The notes: generated from the letters alone by a model not told the origin. Shown: positions 50,431 through 62,011, counted from the first letter of the stretch. The stretch: 64,000 nucleotides of DNA from Symbiodinium natans (GCA_905221605.1 CAJNDS010001113.1:909163-973162), one strand, 5' to 3'. Numbers and translations: made by a program.

Positions 50431-51020
50431 CTGCGGTTTAGGGTTTTAGGGTTTTAGGGTCTTTGGGTTTTAGGGTCTTTGGGTCTTTGGGTTTTAGGGA
50501 TTTAGGGTTTTAGGGTTGTAGGGTTGTTTGGGTTTTGGGGTCTAGGGTTTAGACACCCGCCACTTCAAACCGCAGCCCCAAAAGGAAGCCCTACAACGTC
50601 TTCGGCAGCAGGTGTTTTGCAGCCCAGTCCGACGCTGTCCAGTAACCCAAAACCCTAAACCCTAAACCCTAAACCTTCTAAACCTTCTAAACCTTCTAAA
50701 CCCTAAACCCTAAACCCTAAACCCTAAACCCTAAACCTAAACCCTAACCCAGTTACGCGCTCGGAACTTCAGATCCTGAAAAAATGGCAGCAGCCGCGGA
50801 AACCCCAAAAACCCTAAACCCTACCTCCCTAAACTCCCAAGCCCTAAAACCCCCAGACCCCTAAACCCCCAAACCAACCCGTAAACCTCTTTACCTCTGA
50901 ACCCCAAACCCTAAACCCCCATAACCCAACAACCCCAAACCCGAAACCCCTAAACCCAAACCCCCAAAACCCCAAACCCTAAACCCCAAACCCCAAACCC
51001 TAAACCCTAAACCCCCAAAC

Positions 51021-51103
51021 GCCTGCTTCAGGGCCCGGCTACAGCTTGCCCAGGCTTTCACCGCGACTTCGAAGCTGTCTCCCGTGATGGCCGCGTTAAA
51101 GGC
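51021..51103 (-). CDS. Candidate exon
   Basis: TGCCAG acceptor, then AFNAAITGDSFEVAVKAWAS and CSRALKQA, then GTTTGGGGGTTTAGGG as a GT donor. Helical pattern; not recognised. Confidence 0.55.
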
Positions 51104-51204
51104 CTGGCACCCGAAACCCTAAACCCTAAACCCTAAGCCTAAACCCCAGGTTTAGGATTTAGGGTTTAGGGTTTAGGGTTTAGGGTTTAGGGTTGAGTGT
51201 TTAG

Positions 51205-51312
51205 GGTTGAGGGTCTAGGGTCTAGGGTCTAGGGTCTAGGGTCTAGGGTCTAGGGTCTAGGGTCTAGGGTCTAGGGTCTAGGGTCTAGGGTCTAGGGTCT
51301 AGGGTCTAGGGT
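51205..51312 (+). repeat. Homogeneous TCTAGGG variant array
   Basis: Fifteen consecutive TCTAGGG units inside a TTTAGGG context, a clean block of one point variant. Confidence 0.95.
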
Positions 51313-51349
51313 CAGGTCAGGGTTTAGGGTTTAGGGTTTACGGTTTAGG

Positions 51350-51424
51350 ATCAGCCTCCAAAAGCCTGCATCCGGCCTTGAGCCCCTTCTGCATCTCGCC
51401 ATTGAAGCAGTACACCTGTTGTTG
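51350..51424 (-). CDS. Candidate exon
   Basis: Reads QQVYCFNGEMQKGLKAGCRL and LE on the minus strand between repeats. Splice sites not assigned firmly. Confidence 0.45.
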
Positions 51425-51849
51425 CGATTTTTTGTTTTGGGGGGAGTAGAGGGGGCGGGCTCGCGGGGGGGCGGGGGGGGGGGGGGGGGGGGGGGAGTAG
51501 AGGGGGCGGGCTCGCGATTTGGGGCCCCATATGCCGACGAAGACCTCTCCTAAAGCCCTGCGCCACCCGCCCTGAAAGACTCCAAACCCTGAACCCCAAA
51601 GCCCTAAAGAGGCCCTTGAAGTTAACCCCCCAAGCCCTTGGCGTGGCCTGACAGCGCAGGACGTTCAGGCCCCTGGCACTTTCGCTGTCATCCTGAGAGC
51701 AGCGCTTTCTCAGAGCACCTCTACTTGCAAAATCGGGCGGAGGGGGAAGGGGCTTGGGAACTCGGTCAGTAGGTACAAAGCAAGTAGAGCTACAGCACCC
51801 TGAACCAGGGGCCCTGATTGGGGTTTGGGAGTTTAGGGGGTTGCGTGGA

Positions 51850-51977
51850 GGTTTAGGGGCACCTATGACCCCTAATTATCCCTGCGCTCATAAGCCCCCT
51901 AAGTCCCCCTAAGTCCTCTAAGTAAGTCATAAGTAGACGTATAGGGTGGGGTTATACGTACCCATGAACCTCCAAGT
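51850..51977 (-). repeat. Dispersed repeat family B, copy 3
   Basis: CATAAGCCCCCTAAGTCCCC and CATAAGTAGACGTATAGG, then ACCCATGAACCTCCAAGTG, in the same arrangement as 11640-11745. Confidence 0.6.
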
Positions 51978-52037
51978 GCGGAGTACGGGGGGGCGAGGGG
52001 TTGGTTAACCCTAAACCCTAAACCCTAAACCCTAAAC

Positions 52038-52132
52038 CCCAAAGCTTCGGCGCGAGCCACGGGATCTGTGATGTCGTTGATCACAGCAAGGGCCTGCCGA
52101 TACCTCGGAGCACGACGAGCGCCGGGGGGAGG
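52038..52132 (-). CDS. Candidate exon
   Basis: ACATCAG acceptor region; the frame includes RYRQALAVINDITDPVARAE and runs into GGGGTTTAGG. Downstream AG dinucleotides make the exact start uncertain. Confidence 0.5.
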
Positions 52133-53208
52133 CTGATGTGGTGCAGGGTTTAGGGTTTAGGGTTTAGGGTTTAGGGTTTAGGGTTTAGGGTTTAGGGTTT
52201 AGGGGTTAGGGGTTAGGGGTTTAGGGTTCACGGTAGGGGGTTTCGGGTTTAGAGCACAAAGCGTCGGGGTGTAATCCGGAAAAGGGCCCTCAGTAAGGTG
52301 ATCCTAGAGGCGTCCCACGCCGATTGAACTTTAGGGCCTCAGAATTTGCCTCCCCACCGATTCGGTCTACATGGCCTGCTGCTGTGTTTTGGAGGGGCTT
52401 CCCCCAAGTTCCGCAACCGATACGACAGCAAAGTCCCGTGTTCCAGTACCCTGCGGCTCCAAAGGGAGGCTGGCAAGATGAACCCTGAAAGGGACACCTA
52501 TCCTTTTTGCTGTTTTGCCAACACTGCTGAGCATCTAGCAAAGAGGTTCTTGAAAAGAGGAGAGAGTCGACGTGTAGGAGATGGATGAACGGTTCACATG
52601 AGTATGGTTGCTTTGCGCGTCACTGCTGAACGGCCATGCTCAACAAGAATCTGCACTCACTCCTCACTCAGGGAGGCTACACTGTTGCGGCGTAGTGGAC
52701 ACGCTAAACACCAATGCATTGTCCGCTTGATGTGGTGCTCCACAAGTTGAAGAGGCCACGATACACCATCTACAGCTTGCTGTTAAACAGCTTCGGGAAC
52801 CATCACCATCACTGGTTGGCGCACCGGTGGCCAAACTCTGCTTCGCGCTTCCCACTCACAATTTCGTTTTGTCCGGTAAGACATGAGCACCACATGTTGC
52901 TGCGATGGTCCACGCGTTCTCTGCATCGCACATGCAGCGGTAGTTCACACACACACACACACTCGCACCAAGACCAACATCAACACTCCAGCTCCCTGGA
53001 ACCTCGGAAGGAGCCAATCATGTCAGCGAGGCGCTTCTCCAAATGAAGGGACGCCTCGCACAAGGCGCAATGTGTGCAAGGACCGCACGGCCCCAGGGCA
53101 CCCTTCTTCCCTTGCTCTTCGACTCTTCCCCCCATAACCCTAAACCCTAAACCCTAAACCCTAAACCCTAAACCCTAATCCCTAAACCCTAAACCCTAAA
53201 CCCTAAAC

Positions 53209-53300
53209 CATCCAAAAAGTCCCAGGGCTGCAGCCCCTCTGAATCCCGCCTGCGCGAGCACCACGAGGAAGTTGAAGCGGTCTTCGGCTGACTCCAACTC
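53209..53300 (-). CDS. Candidate 92-base exon
   Basis: TTCACAAG acceptor, then ELESAEDRFNFLVVLAQAGF and RGAAALGLFGW, meeting GGTTTAGGG directly. FNFLVVLAQAGF is hydrophobic. This is one of the best GTTTAGGG donor candidates, since no other GT lies near. Confidence 0.55.
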
Positions 53301-53654
53301 CTTGTGAAGGGTGAGGACACAGTGTTCAGAGTTCAGGGTTCAGGGTTTTGGGTTTAGGGTTTAGGGCTTAGGGCTTAGGGTTTAGGGTTTAGGGTTTAGG
53401 GGGCTTCTGGGGGCGTCTTGTGAATACACCTTTGTTGGAATCTCTGGTTTGGCCTTGCCTGAGTGTTGGCATTATCTTGGTTCATGTAAAGCCCTTGGCT
53501 ATCAGGTGTTTCGCGGGAGATGAAAGTGACTGACTGAGGGTCTACTTGAAGGTTCTGGAGTACTTACACCCTAGAATCCCCGAAAGCCCTAAACCCTAAA
53601 CCGTATCCCACAAACCAATATGTCAGCCCACAGTTACCCCTAACCCTACTTCGA

Positions 53655-53895
53655 CATACCCATGACGCTTCCAGAGGGGTTTGGGGCGAAGTATACATAC
53701 ATAGATACATACATACATACATACATACATACATACATACATACATACATACATACATACATACATACATACTACCCATGACGCTTCCAGAGGGGTTTGG
53801 GGCGAAGTATACATACATACATACATACATACATACATGCATACATGCATGCATGCATGCATGCATGCATGCATGTACGTACACGCGTACATATA
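53655..53895. repeat. ATAC microsatellite with duplicated 43-bp unit
   Basis: (ATAC)n runs separate two copies of a unit that starts ACCCATGACGCTTCCAGAGG and ends GGGGCGAAGTATACATAC (53657 and 53772 onward). CATG repeats follow to 53875. Short open frames here are artefacts. Confidence 0.8.
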
Positions 53896-55419
53896 TATCT
53901 ACGGAATTATGTATGTGTGTATAGATATACACATGCATACCTATCTATATACATATATCTACATATATATGTATATATGTGTATAAAGAGAGAGAGAGAG
54001 AGAGAGTGCGAGATACATAGACATAGATGTAGATATAGAGGTAGCGAAGAACCTCCCTGCGGCTCGAGGGCTGAGACCCGCTTGAAGCCGCGCAACAGCA
54101 CCTGGGCGCCCCCCAAGAGCCGCAGGTTTTGTCAAGGTTTTAATATTCATAGGTAGAGAAGGTCAAGGTCTTGGAGGTTTGAGGGAGTTAGAGTTAAGAA
54201 GCTTAGGGGTTTGGGTGCCTTCTTCTGAGGCGAAATACTACAAAAACGCATCGTGTGAGAGGCAAGGGAACAGACGACACGCCTGGATGAGCTAGTGAGC
54301 CCTACTGAACTGGTGATGGATGCACACGCGACAAATGAATGTTAGGGCGTCTATTTCTCTCTCTTTATACGCCCGTATTAATACTACTAAAAGGGCATAC
54401 AATTTTATCATTAAAATGTAAAGAGTGAAACGATGCACGATTTTAATTAATAAAATTTGCCCTTTTTCCCCGGGCTTCTAATAAGATATAATATTTGCCC
54501 GGGTGAATAGTACTAAATCTGTGTACAACCAACACACCCAGACAGACGTACCATCTTGACTTAGAAACCGTACCATCATGAGTCTTTCTACGTGACAGGC
54601 GTTCACCCTAATGGACGCACTGGTGCACCCCCAGCACTACGAACTGTATCTCGCCGTCACCTGCAGCAACGCAGGGGGCATAACAATGTGACCGGCGCCT
54701 GGGAGCAAAGCCATCTGAGCACCATAAACCCTTGCATAACCCGGTAGGGTTTAGGGCTAAGGGGATTGTCACAGTCCTACAAACCCTAAACTCCTAAAAC
54801 CCCCCAAGCCCCAACACCATCAGACCGCGCTACACCCTAAACCCTAAACCCTCAACCCTCAACCCTCAACCCTCAACCCTGCTTGTTCAGACTGGTAGGT
54901 CCCTGGCGTTTGCGCATCGGTCCCACTGCTCATCAGTAGAATACGCCTCAGGGCCAGAATGCTAGGAGGTTCGCAGGTATTTCTGGTGCCCTATCTAGAG
55001 TTAGAAGCACATGTCACGAGAAGCACTTTTATCAAAACTAAGCCCTTGTAACCCTCAACGCTTTTGATCCTAGACTTTCAAAGCCACCGGGCCAAGACAC
55101 CTCCCCCCCCCCCCCCCCGGCCCGCCAGGAAAAAAAAGCCAAGAGCTCACCTTGCCCAGCTCGAAGATCAAGGTCATATTGTAGGGATCCTCAAGGTACG
55201 CTGGTGGAGGGCACCACGCACTCAGGGTGCTCTCAAGAGAGCGTCTCTAGCAGCTACGATCGCTTCCGCTCTCCTGCCCTCTCCCTCCTCTTTCCGCCCT
55301 CTCGCCTCCCTCCCACTTCTTCCCTCTTGACGCTTCAGTTTAAGGCTTTAGGGCTTTCAGTTTAAGGGTTTCAGTCTTCGGGTTTTCGAGGTCTAAGCAG
55401 ACCCCTCAACCCCCCCCCC

Positions 55420-55490
55420 CCGGGGGGGTCTCCTTCGCCAGTTCGTCCTTGAACTTCTTTGCCTCGTTCGATGTACCAGGCTTCGGATTC
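55420..55490 (-). CDS. Candidate exon
   Basis: The minus strand reads KPGTSNEAKKFKDELAKETP. It lies between two repeat blocks; splice sites are not fixed. Confidence 0.35.
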
Positions 55491-55959
55491 CTCGGGAAGC
55501 AGCAGCCGCTCTGACTTGCTCAAGGGGGCATCAGACGACTATTGTGATTGCTATGATTACAACTGATATGACTCTTACTACTGGTATTACTCTATTTCTA
55601 GTGCTGTGATTATTGCTAGTACTGGGTACTTCCATGGGCGTTCTGACCACTAGCATTCTGGGTATGATTATTGTAGCTTTCTGCTAGGTAAGAAAGAATT
55701 GGAACTGGGAGCCCCTTAAAGCCCAGAGACGTTCAAAGCGGGCCAGAAAACCCACCCCGGAAACCGACCCTAAACCCTAGACCCTAGACCCTAAACCCCT
55801 AAACCCTAAACCCCTAGACCCTAAACCCTGAACCCCTGGACCCCAAGCCCTAAACCCCCTACACCCTAAACCCCTAAACCCCTCTAAACCCCCCTAGACC
55901 CCTAAACCCCAAAACCCCTAAACCCCAACCTCAACATCCCGGAGTTCAACCTCGAAACC

Positions 55960-56026
55960 CGCGCAACCGCGTGAGACAACCAAGCGGCGGCTTCATCTGC
56001 TCGAGGAGGGACCTTGCAAGGTTGTA
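55960..56026 (-). CDS. Candidate exon
   Basis: Reads YNLARSLLEQMKPPLGCLTR on the minus strand between a CCCTAAA-like block and a TTTAGGG block. Confidence 0.4.
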
Positions 56027-56739
56027 CTTAGGGTTTAGGTTTTAGGGTTTAGGGTTCAGGGTCTAGGGTTTAGGGTTTTAGGGTTTGGGGTTTGGGGTTT
56101 GGGGTTTGGGGTTTAGGGTTTAGGGTTTAAAGTTTAGGGTTTAGGGTTTAGGGTTTAGGGCCGAGGGTCTAAGCAAACCCCTACAGCAAGCCCTACAGTT
56201 GGGAATGGCTCCCCCTCAGCCAACTCAAAGTCCAAGTGGCGAGAGCTTCTCCTCGACCTCTTTCCTCTGGCTGGGGGTCATCTCTGTCTTCGCCACGGTG
56301 GCCTGGGTGCAAAATGTAAGATCGCCACTCTAAACCCTAAACCCCAAACCCTAAACCCTCAAGCCCTAAACCCCAAACCCTAAACCCCAAACCCTAAACC
56401 CCAAACCCTAAACCCTAGACCCCAACCCTAAACCCCTCAGGTCTTCGAAGCTGAGCGCTTGAGCGCCTGACTAAGAACAGACTTCTTGGAGATGCGCGGG
56501 TTTGCAGCCCGTGCTGACGGCCCTGCTTCATCTGCCAGACCCTTAACACTCTCCTTTTGGGGTTCGACTCTTTGGTAGAGTATGACAAAAACACATTATA
56601 ATATGTAATATACATGTGTATATATATATATATATTTATATACATACATATCATATGTTTACTTATGTACCTATTCTTGCTAATATTATTATTCTTGGTA
56701 TTTCTCACAATATGTGCTTTGACCCCCTTTTTGGCTAAT

Positions 56740-56845
56740 AGGGCTCTTTGTAGCCGCGCTGCGCCGTCATCCTGCAGGCTCTCAGCCGCCTTGTCGCCCT
56801 TGCGCTGCCGCAGCTCCGACATGGCGCGGAGCAAGCACCAAGCGA
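56740..56845 (-). CDS. Candidate exon
   Basis: Reads LRAMSELRQRKGDKAAESLQ and DDGAARLQRALLAKKG, a charged helical stretch. An AT microsatellite follows downstream (56580-56660). A further open block at 56430-56510 (NPRISKKSVLSQALKRSASK) may be the next exon. Confidence 0.45.
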
Positions 56846-57889
56846 GAGGCCCTCCCCCCCTGAGAAGTTTCTGAGGCCCCTGAAGCCCTACGCCCTAAAC
56901 CCTAGAGACCCTAAACCCTAAACCCTAAACCCGAAACCCTAAACCCTAAACCCTAAACCCTGAACCCTAGCCGAAGCGATGAAGTCCCGAGTGTCACAGC
57001 GCACTTCAGATGTGCCTTGTCATGCCAGCAGCGAGTTCTGACTACTACTGCTACGACCAAGCATGGGGGTAGCTTTGAAGGAGGCCGAAGATCCCCCTAA
57101 GCCCTAAGCCCTAAGCCCTAAACCCTAAACCCTAAACCCATCTTCGTAGCCTCAACGTGGGTTGGGCTAGCTGTGACCTCTGCCTTGACATCTCTGCCTC
57201 GACGGGATCTATCTCTGGCTGTGAGCCACTCGGCTGTCGTCCCTCTACAAAACCAAATGGCAAAAATATTTCCCCTTGTCTGCTGTCCTAAACCCTAAAC
57301 CCTAAACCCTAGTTATGCTTTCCCCTTGTTTGGTCGTCGTCTTTATCTTGGGGACCCCAGAGTTTGGGGATGCATGCCGCGTCCGTGTCCGTCACAGGTT
57401 GGAAGTTTGGGGCTTTCGGGTTTAGGGTTTAGGGTTTAGGGTTTAGGGTTTAGGGTTTAGGGTTTAGGGTTTAGGGTTTAGGGTTTAGGGGGATTCGGGT
57501 TTGTTCGGTTTCGGGGTTAGGGCTTATAGGAGCCCAGGGCTTCAGGACTTTTAGAGCTTCCCGGGCACAAGGGTCCGATGACAACTACCCCTACGCGTAT
57601 CTAGATACGTACAAACTGGCGACAGCAACATGTGCTTATAATCATAGTAGTCATAGTAGGCAGATGGCGCAATGCTCATAATGACCGTGGCCAGAATAGC
57701 TAATGATCAGAGAAACCCACATGCCCGGTTAATAGCATAATCATAATCAATCACCAGAAGCATACAGATCGCAAGAACCATCAGATTCGTATCCGTCGTA
57801 AGTCGCAATGCTCGTAAACATCAGAATATTCAGAATGTTAATCATAAGAATAACCATGGAACCCACAAAACCGTAATCATGCCCATAAT

Positions 57890-58020
57890 ATTCATCACCA
57901 TTGTCATTGTCATTGCCGCCATCATCATCACCATCACCACCACGATCACCATGATCCTCATCATCATCGTCATCACCATCATCATCATCATCATCATCAT
58001 CGTCACCACCAGCACAAAAC
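57890..58020. repeat. CAT/ATC trinucleotide repeat
   Basis: Imperfect (CAT)n and (CAC)n with interruptions. The methionine- and isoleucine-rich frames on the two strands are artefacts. Confidence 0.8.
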
Positions 58021-58700
58021 GAAGAAGAATAAGGAAGGTGATCATAATATGGCCACTTGTTTTGTACAATGGTCCTTTGTTTCGGTTGCCACTCTAATGC
58101 GGCCCCCTAATTTTTAGGGCCACCCCAAAAAGGGGACCATCATGTTAAGAGAACTGGCCTTATGAAGGTGAGAAGACGGCAAAACCCCCCTCTCCCCCAG
58201 CCTCCCCTAAACCCAAAACCCTAAACCCCAAATATGCCCCTGAGAGGCCCTCCCGGGCCTGCGCCCAGTAGATGTTCTTCAGGAGGTCGCGCTGGCTGCC
58301 TTGCGGAACCGGTGCTGGGAGGTTCATTTGGGGCAGATGTAGGTGGGCTTAGGAGGTCGCGTAACCTTGCTTCGCGGACTTGTAATTTCAGGCTGCTTGG
58401 GGTGATTCAAAGTGGTATAGGTTGCTTTAAGGGTGATTTCAGCTCTTCTTAGTGTAGCTTGCGGGGGGAACTCATGTTGATTTTCGGGCTCAGGCTTCTA
58501 CGTTGTGATGTCGGTCTGAGGCGTAGATTCCACCCTATACTATACGTCGTAAACTATAGGCTCCATGCACAAACAAACCCCTATGAACCCCAGAAATCCC
58601 ACAAAACCCCAAACCCTCCCATCAAACCCTAACACCTGAAACCCCACAAGCCCTAAACCCTAAACCCTAAACCCGAAACCCTAAACCCTAAACCCTAAAC

Positions 58701-58784
58701 CCGAAACAGAACACAGTGAGGCCCCGCGCTCTGCGCGACCTCGCGCTGGAGGCCGGGCGAGATGGTGTTGCGCAGAAGGCTCTC
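58701..58784 (-). CDS. Channel C-linker exon (28 codons)
   Basis: ATCCAG acceptor, then ESLLRNTISPGLQREVAQSA and GPHCVLFR, with CGG before GTTTAGGG. ISPGLQREVA matches the C-linker motif (SPxLRxEVA) that couples S6 to the cyclic-nucleotide-binding domain in EAG/CNG-type channels. It joins in phase to the exon at 59666-59744. Confidence 0.7.
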
Positions 58785-58806
58785 CTGGATAGCCGGGTTT
58801 AGGGAT

Positions 58807-59292
58807 TAAACGGTTTAAACGGTTTAAATGGTTTAAACGGTTTAAACGGCTCAAACGGTTTAAACTGTTTGAACGGTTTAAACGGTTTAAACGGTTTAAA
58901 CGGTTTAAACGGTTTAAACGGTTTAAACGGTTTAAACGGTTTAAACGGTTTTAACGGTTTAAACGGTTTTAACGGTTTAAACGGTTTAAAATTTAAACGG
59001 TTTAAACGGTTTTAAAACGGTTTAAACGGTTTAAACGGTTTAAACGGTTTAAACGGTTTAAACGGTTTAAACGGTTTAAACGGTTTAAACGGTTTAAACG
59101 GTTTAAACGGTTTAAACGGTTTAAACGGTTTAAACGGTTTAAACGGTTTTAACGGTTTAAACGGTTTAAAATTTAAACGGTTTAAACGGTTTAAAACGGT
59201 TTAAACGGTTTAAACGGTTTAAACGGTTTAAACGGTTTAAACGGTTTAAACGGTTTAAACGGTTTAAACGGTTTAAACGGTTTAAACGGTTT
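58807..59292. repeat. 9-bp CGGTTTAAA satellite with 180-bp higher-order period
   Basis: About 54 units of CGGTTTAAA; each junction forms the palindrome GTTTAAAC. Irregular units (CGGTTTAAAATTTAAACGG, CGGTTTTAACGG) recur exactly 180 bases apart (58981 and 59161), so a block of 20 units was duplicated. The array runs directly into TTTAGGG repeats. Confidence 0.95.
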
Positions 59293-59440
59293 AGGGTTGA
59301 GGGTTTAGGGTTTAGGGTTTAGGGTTTAGGGTTTAGGGTTTTAACGGTTTAGGGTTTAGGGTTTAGGGTTTAGGGTTTAGGGTTTAGGGTTTAGGGTTTA
59401 GGGTTTAGGGTTTGGGGTTTGGGGTTTGGGGTTTAGGGGT
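59282..59440 (+). repeat. Interstitial telomere-type array
   Basis: About 20 TTTAGGG units with one TTTTAACGG unit of the neighbouring satellite embedded at 59339-59347, and TTTGGGG units at the right end. Confidence 0.95.
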
Positions 59441-59665
59441 TCTATCACCGGGGAGGCAGGGCGTCCGCTGCCATTTCGGGCTTATAGGGATTAGGGTTGA
59501 GGGTGCTTAGGATTTAGGGTCGAGATAAACAAGCTAGAATCAAACCTTACGAGCCACGTGGAGGCCCTTGCGGCTCTAAACAGCAAAAGCCCCCCATTGA
59601 AGGCCCATTACCCTAAACCCTAAACCCTAAACCCTGAACCCTAAACCCAACCCTAAACCCTAAAC

Positions 59666-59744
59666 CCCTCCCCCGCCCAAGGGTCTCCTGGGAGGCTTGC
59701 TGCTGCGCCACGATGCACTCGTGCATGTACTTTCGCATGCGGAC
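59666..59744 (-). CDS. Channel post-S6 exon
   Basis: GCGGAG acceptor, then VRMRKYMHECIVAQQQASQ. VRxRKYMHE is the end of the helical stretch after S6 in dinoflagellate channels. If the donor is at CAG before GAGACC (a GA donor), it joins in frame to ESLLRNTISPG of the next exon; GTTTAGGG follows 30 bases on as an alternative. Confidence 0.65.
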
Positions 59745-59964
59745 CTCCGCTTTCGGGTTTAGGGTTTCAGGGCTTTTAGGTCTTTAGGGTTTCAAGGTTT
59801 TAGGGTTTTAGGGTTTAGGGTTCAAGGTTTTAAAGGCATAGGGTTTAGGGTTCCCTTGACCCTAACCCCCCCTACTGAAGCTTCGAACAACTGCGGACAC
59901 CCCCCAAAAAATTGAGAGAGAGAGAGAGAGCTAAACCCTAAACCCTAAACCCTAAACCCTAAAC

Positions 59965-60025
59965 CCCCCCTTCCCAAGCGGCCCGGAGCTCTTGGTCGAT
60001 CGCCCTGGATTCCATCATGTCGTTC
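59965..60025 (-). CDS. Channel post-S6 exon
   Basis: GCCCAG acceptor, then NDMMESRAIDQELRA. If the donor is CGGGCC before GCTTGG (GC type), the reading passes in frame to VRMRKYMHE in the next exon. Otherwise the exon extends to GGGGGGGTTTAGGG. Confidence 0.6.
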
Positions 60026-60428
60026 CTGGGCGCAGCTCGCGCACTTCCCCCGCGACACAACACAAGAGGAAGGTAAGAGGTCATATTAGGGTTTAGGGTT
60101 TAGGGTTTAGGGCTTAGGGTTTAGGGTTTAGGGTTTAGGGTTTAAGGTTCAGGGACCATGTAACTTCCCTTAGATAGCGCACACCCCCCCCCCACCTTCT
60201 TTGAGGTTCATGGCACTTATTAACCAACTAGAACTGTACCTACAACCCACTTATAAGCCCCTTCAGTGCCCCAGTTTAGCCCTAATATGGTGAGAAGTAC
60301 AGTTCTGAGCACAGTGATAATTGGAGAATGAGGACCCTGAGAGGGCCAAAAACAGCCCCCCCAACCCTAAACCCTAAACCCTAAACCCTAAACCCTAAAC
60401 CCTAAACCCTGAACCCTACTTTGCTCAC

Positions 60429-60497
60429 AGGAAGCGGGCGAAGGGAGCCAAGGCTCAAGTCGTCCATGTTGCGCTTGAAGGCGGCCTCGGCTTTTTC
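60429..60497 (-). CDS. Channel post-S6 exon
   Basis: TACTAG acceptor, then EKAEAAFKRNMDDLSLGSLR. A GTGAGC donor gives exactly 23 codons. FKRNMDDL corresponds to the segment that precedes the MMES...YMHE helix in related channels; an internal GC donor after DDL would fit that alignment better. Confidence 0.65.
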
Positions 60498-60907
60498 CTA
60501 GTATGCCTTAAGCGCCCTAGGGGTTTAGGGTTTAGGGTTTAGGGCTTAGGGTTTAGGGTTTAGGGTTTAGGGTTTAGGGTTTTGGGTTTAGGCTTTAGGG
60601 TTTAGGGTTTAGGGTTTAGGGTTTAGGGTTTAGGGTTTAGGGCTAGCTCCCGTAACCCTGAAGTCCCTAAGCCCCAATACATTCCCTCAACCCTCTGAGG
60701 ATTCTCGGAGTGGGGGGCGCGTGTTTTGAGCTTCAGGGCCCCAGAGATCAAAGGGTTGAAAGGTTTAACAAGGGGTTTGGGGCTTCAGAGCTTTAAATCT
60801 TCCGATGGGGGAGGCAACCCCAAACCCCAAACCCAAAACCCAAACCCTAAACCCCAAAGCCTAAACCCTAAACCCTAAACCCTCAACCCTAAACCCTGAA
60901 CCCAAAC

Positions 60908-60999
60908 CCAAAATTCCTCCCCAAGCTCCCCCAGGAGGCCCAAAAAAAGCTGCCGCGCGGCATTGGAGTCCATGTTGTGGATCAGGGACACCACGGAAC
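60908..60999 (-). CDS. Channel exon: end of S6 and start of C-linker
   Basis: CCTCAG acceptor, then SVVSLIHNMDSNAARQLFLG and LLGELGEEFW, with GT of GTTTGGG as donor. The first codon (GGT) is completed by the S6 exon, giving WAYIVG-SVVSLIHNMD, the cytoplasmic end of S6. Confidence 0.75.
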
Positions 61000-61373
61000 C
61001 TGAGGCTCTGCTTAGGGTTTAGGGTTTAGGGTTTAGGGTTTAGGGTTTAGGGTTTAGGGTTTAGGGTTTAAGGTTTAGGGTTTAGGGTTTAGGTTTAGGG
61101 TTTAGGGATTGAGGGTTTAGGGTTTAGGGATTCTAGGTTTGGGGTTTAGGGATTTAGGGTTTGGGGTTTAGGGTCTCCAATCTCGGGGCCTCTGTCTTGG
61201 CTTTTCGACTTGAAGGTTCTTTTCTATTGTGTAGCTTCTTAATTGTAGTATTTTGCTTGTACATAGGGCTGAGGGCTGTTAGGGTTCATAAAGTTTAGGG
61301 GTTGATGAAAAGCATAAGTTTGGCAGTTATTTTGGGCACGAGCCCTAAACCCAAACATCACTCAGACGCGCAC

Positions 61374-61434
61374 CGACAATGTATGCCCAGACGAAGCCGG
61401 AGACCAGCATTGTGAGCGTGCACACCTCAGGGCG
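61374..61434 (-). CDS. Channel S6 exon
   Basis: AAGCAG acceptor and TGTCG donor before GTGCGC. It encodes RPEVCTLTMLVSGFVWAYIV, a single hydrophobic helix in the S6 position, 61 bases long. Phase 1 at the donor matches the phase at the next acceptor. Confidence 0.75.
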
Positions 61435-61464
61435 CTGCTTGGATTTAACCCCTGCAAGAGCTAT

Positions 61465-61735
61465 AAATCTACATATATATATATATAAGTATATAAGTAT
61501 ACATACGTATAAAAATGCTATGTGTATATATATACATATACAAATATATACGTATATATATATATATGTATGTATGTATGTATGGATGTATGTATGTATG
61601 CATACGTAAAAAAACTACTATGTGCATGTGTGTATGTGTATATATACATGTATGTATGTATGTATGTATGTATGTATGTATGTATGTATGTATGTATGTA
61701 TGTATGTATGTATGTATGTATGTATATTTGTTTAA
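61465..61735. repeat. GTAT/TA microsatellite
   Basis: Blocks of (TA)n and about 22 consecutive GTAT units. The tyrosine/methionine-rich open frames here are artefacts. It lies within the intron between the filter-proximal exon and S6. Confidence 0.85.
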
Positions 61736-61766
61736 TGGGGTTTAGGGTTCCGGGTTCAGGCTTAGC

Positions 61767-61819
61767 CGAAGCTGATTATGCCAAGCGGCGAGGTACTCCG
61801 CCGGGTTCTGCGGCGTCAC
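61767..61819 (-). CDS. Channel exon just after the selectivity filter
   Basis: A GGACAG acceptor is followed by VTPQNPAEYLAAWHNQ. VTPxNxAE directly follows GYGD in many potassium channels. The 3' limit is uncertain (GC donor after AEYL, or later). Confidence 0.7.
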
Positions 61820-61996
61820 CTGTCCACACCCGCACGTCTGGAGTAGAGAGTTCAGCGGATGTGCGTGCTTTGTAGCTTCAGAAGCTTGCGGGTCCTGACA
61901 CGGTTCTGCCTGCATCCTCTCAGACGTGAAGGCTTCACTCTTCACACCTAGCTTCCCTTCCCGGGTTTCGGCTCGACGGCTGTCTGGGGCTCGGGC

Positions 61997-62011
61997 ATCG
62001 CCGTAGCCGAC
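61997..62011 (-). CDS. 15-base microexon encoding the VGYGD selectivity filter
   Basis: On the minus strand GGAG precedes GTCGGCTACGGCGAT, which encodes exactly VGYGD, and GC follows as donor. The upstream exon ends at codon TT in phase 0, and the downstream exon begins VTPQNPAEY in phase 0. The joined protein reads TLTT-VGYGD-VTPQNPAEY, the canonical potassium-channel pore signature. Confidence 0.75.
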
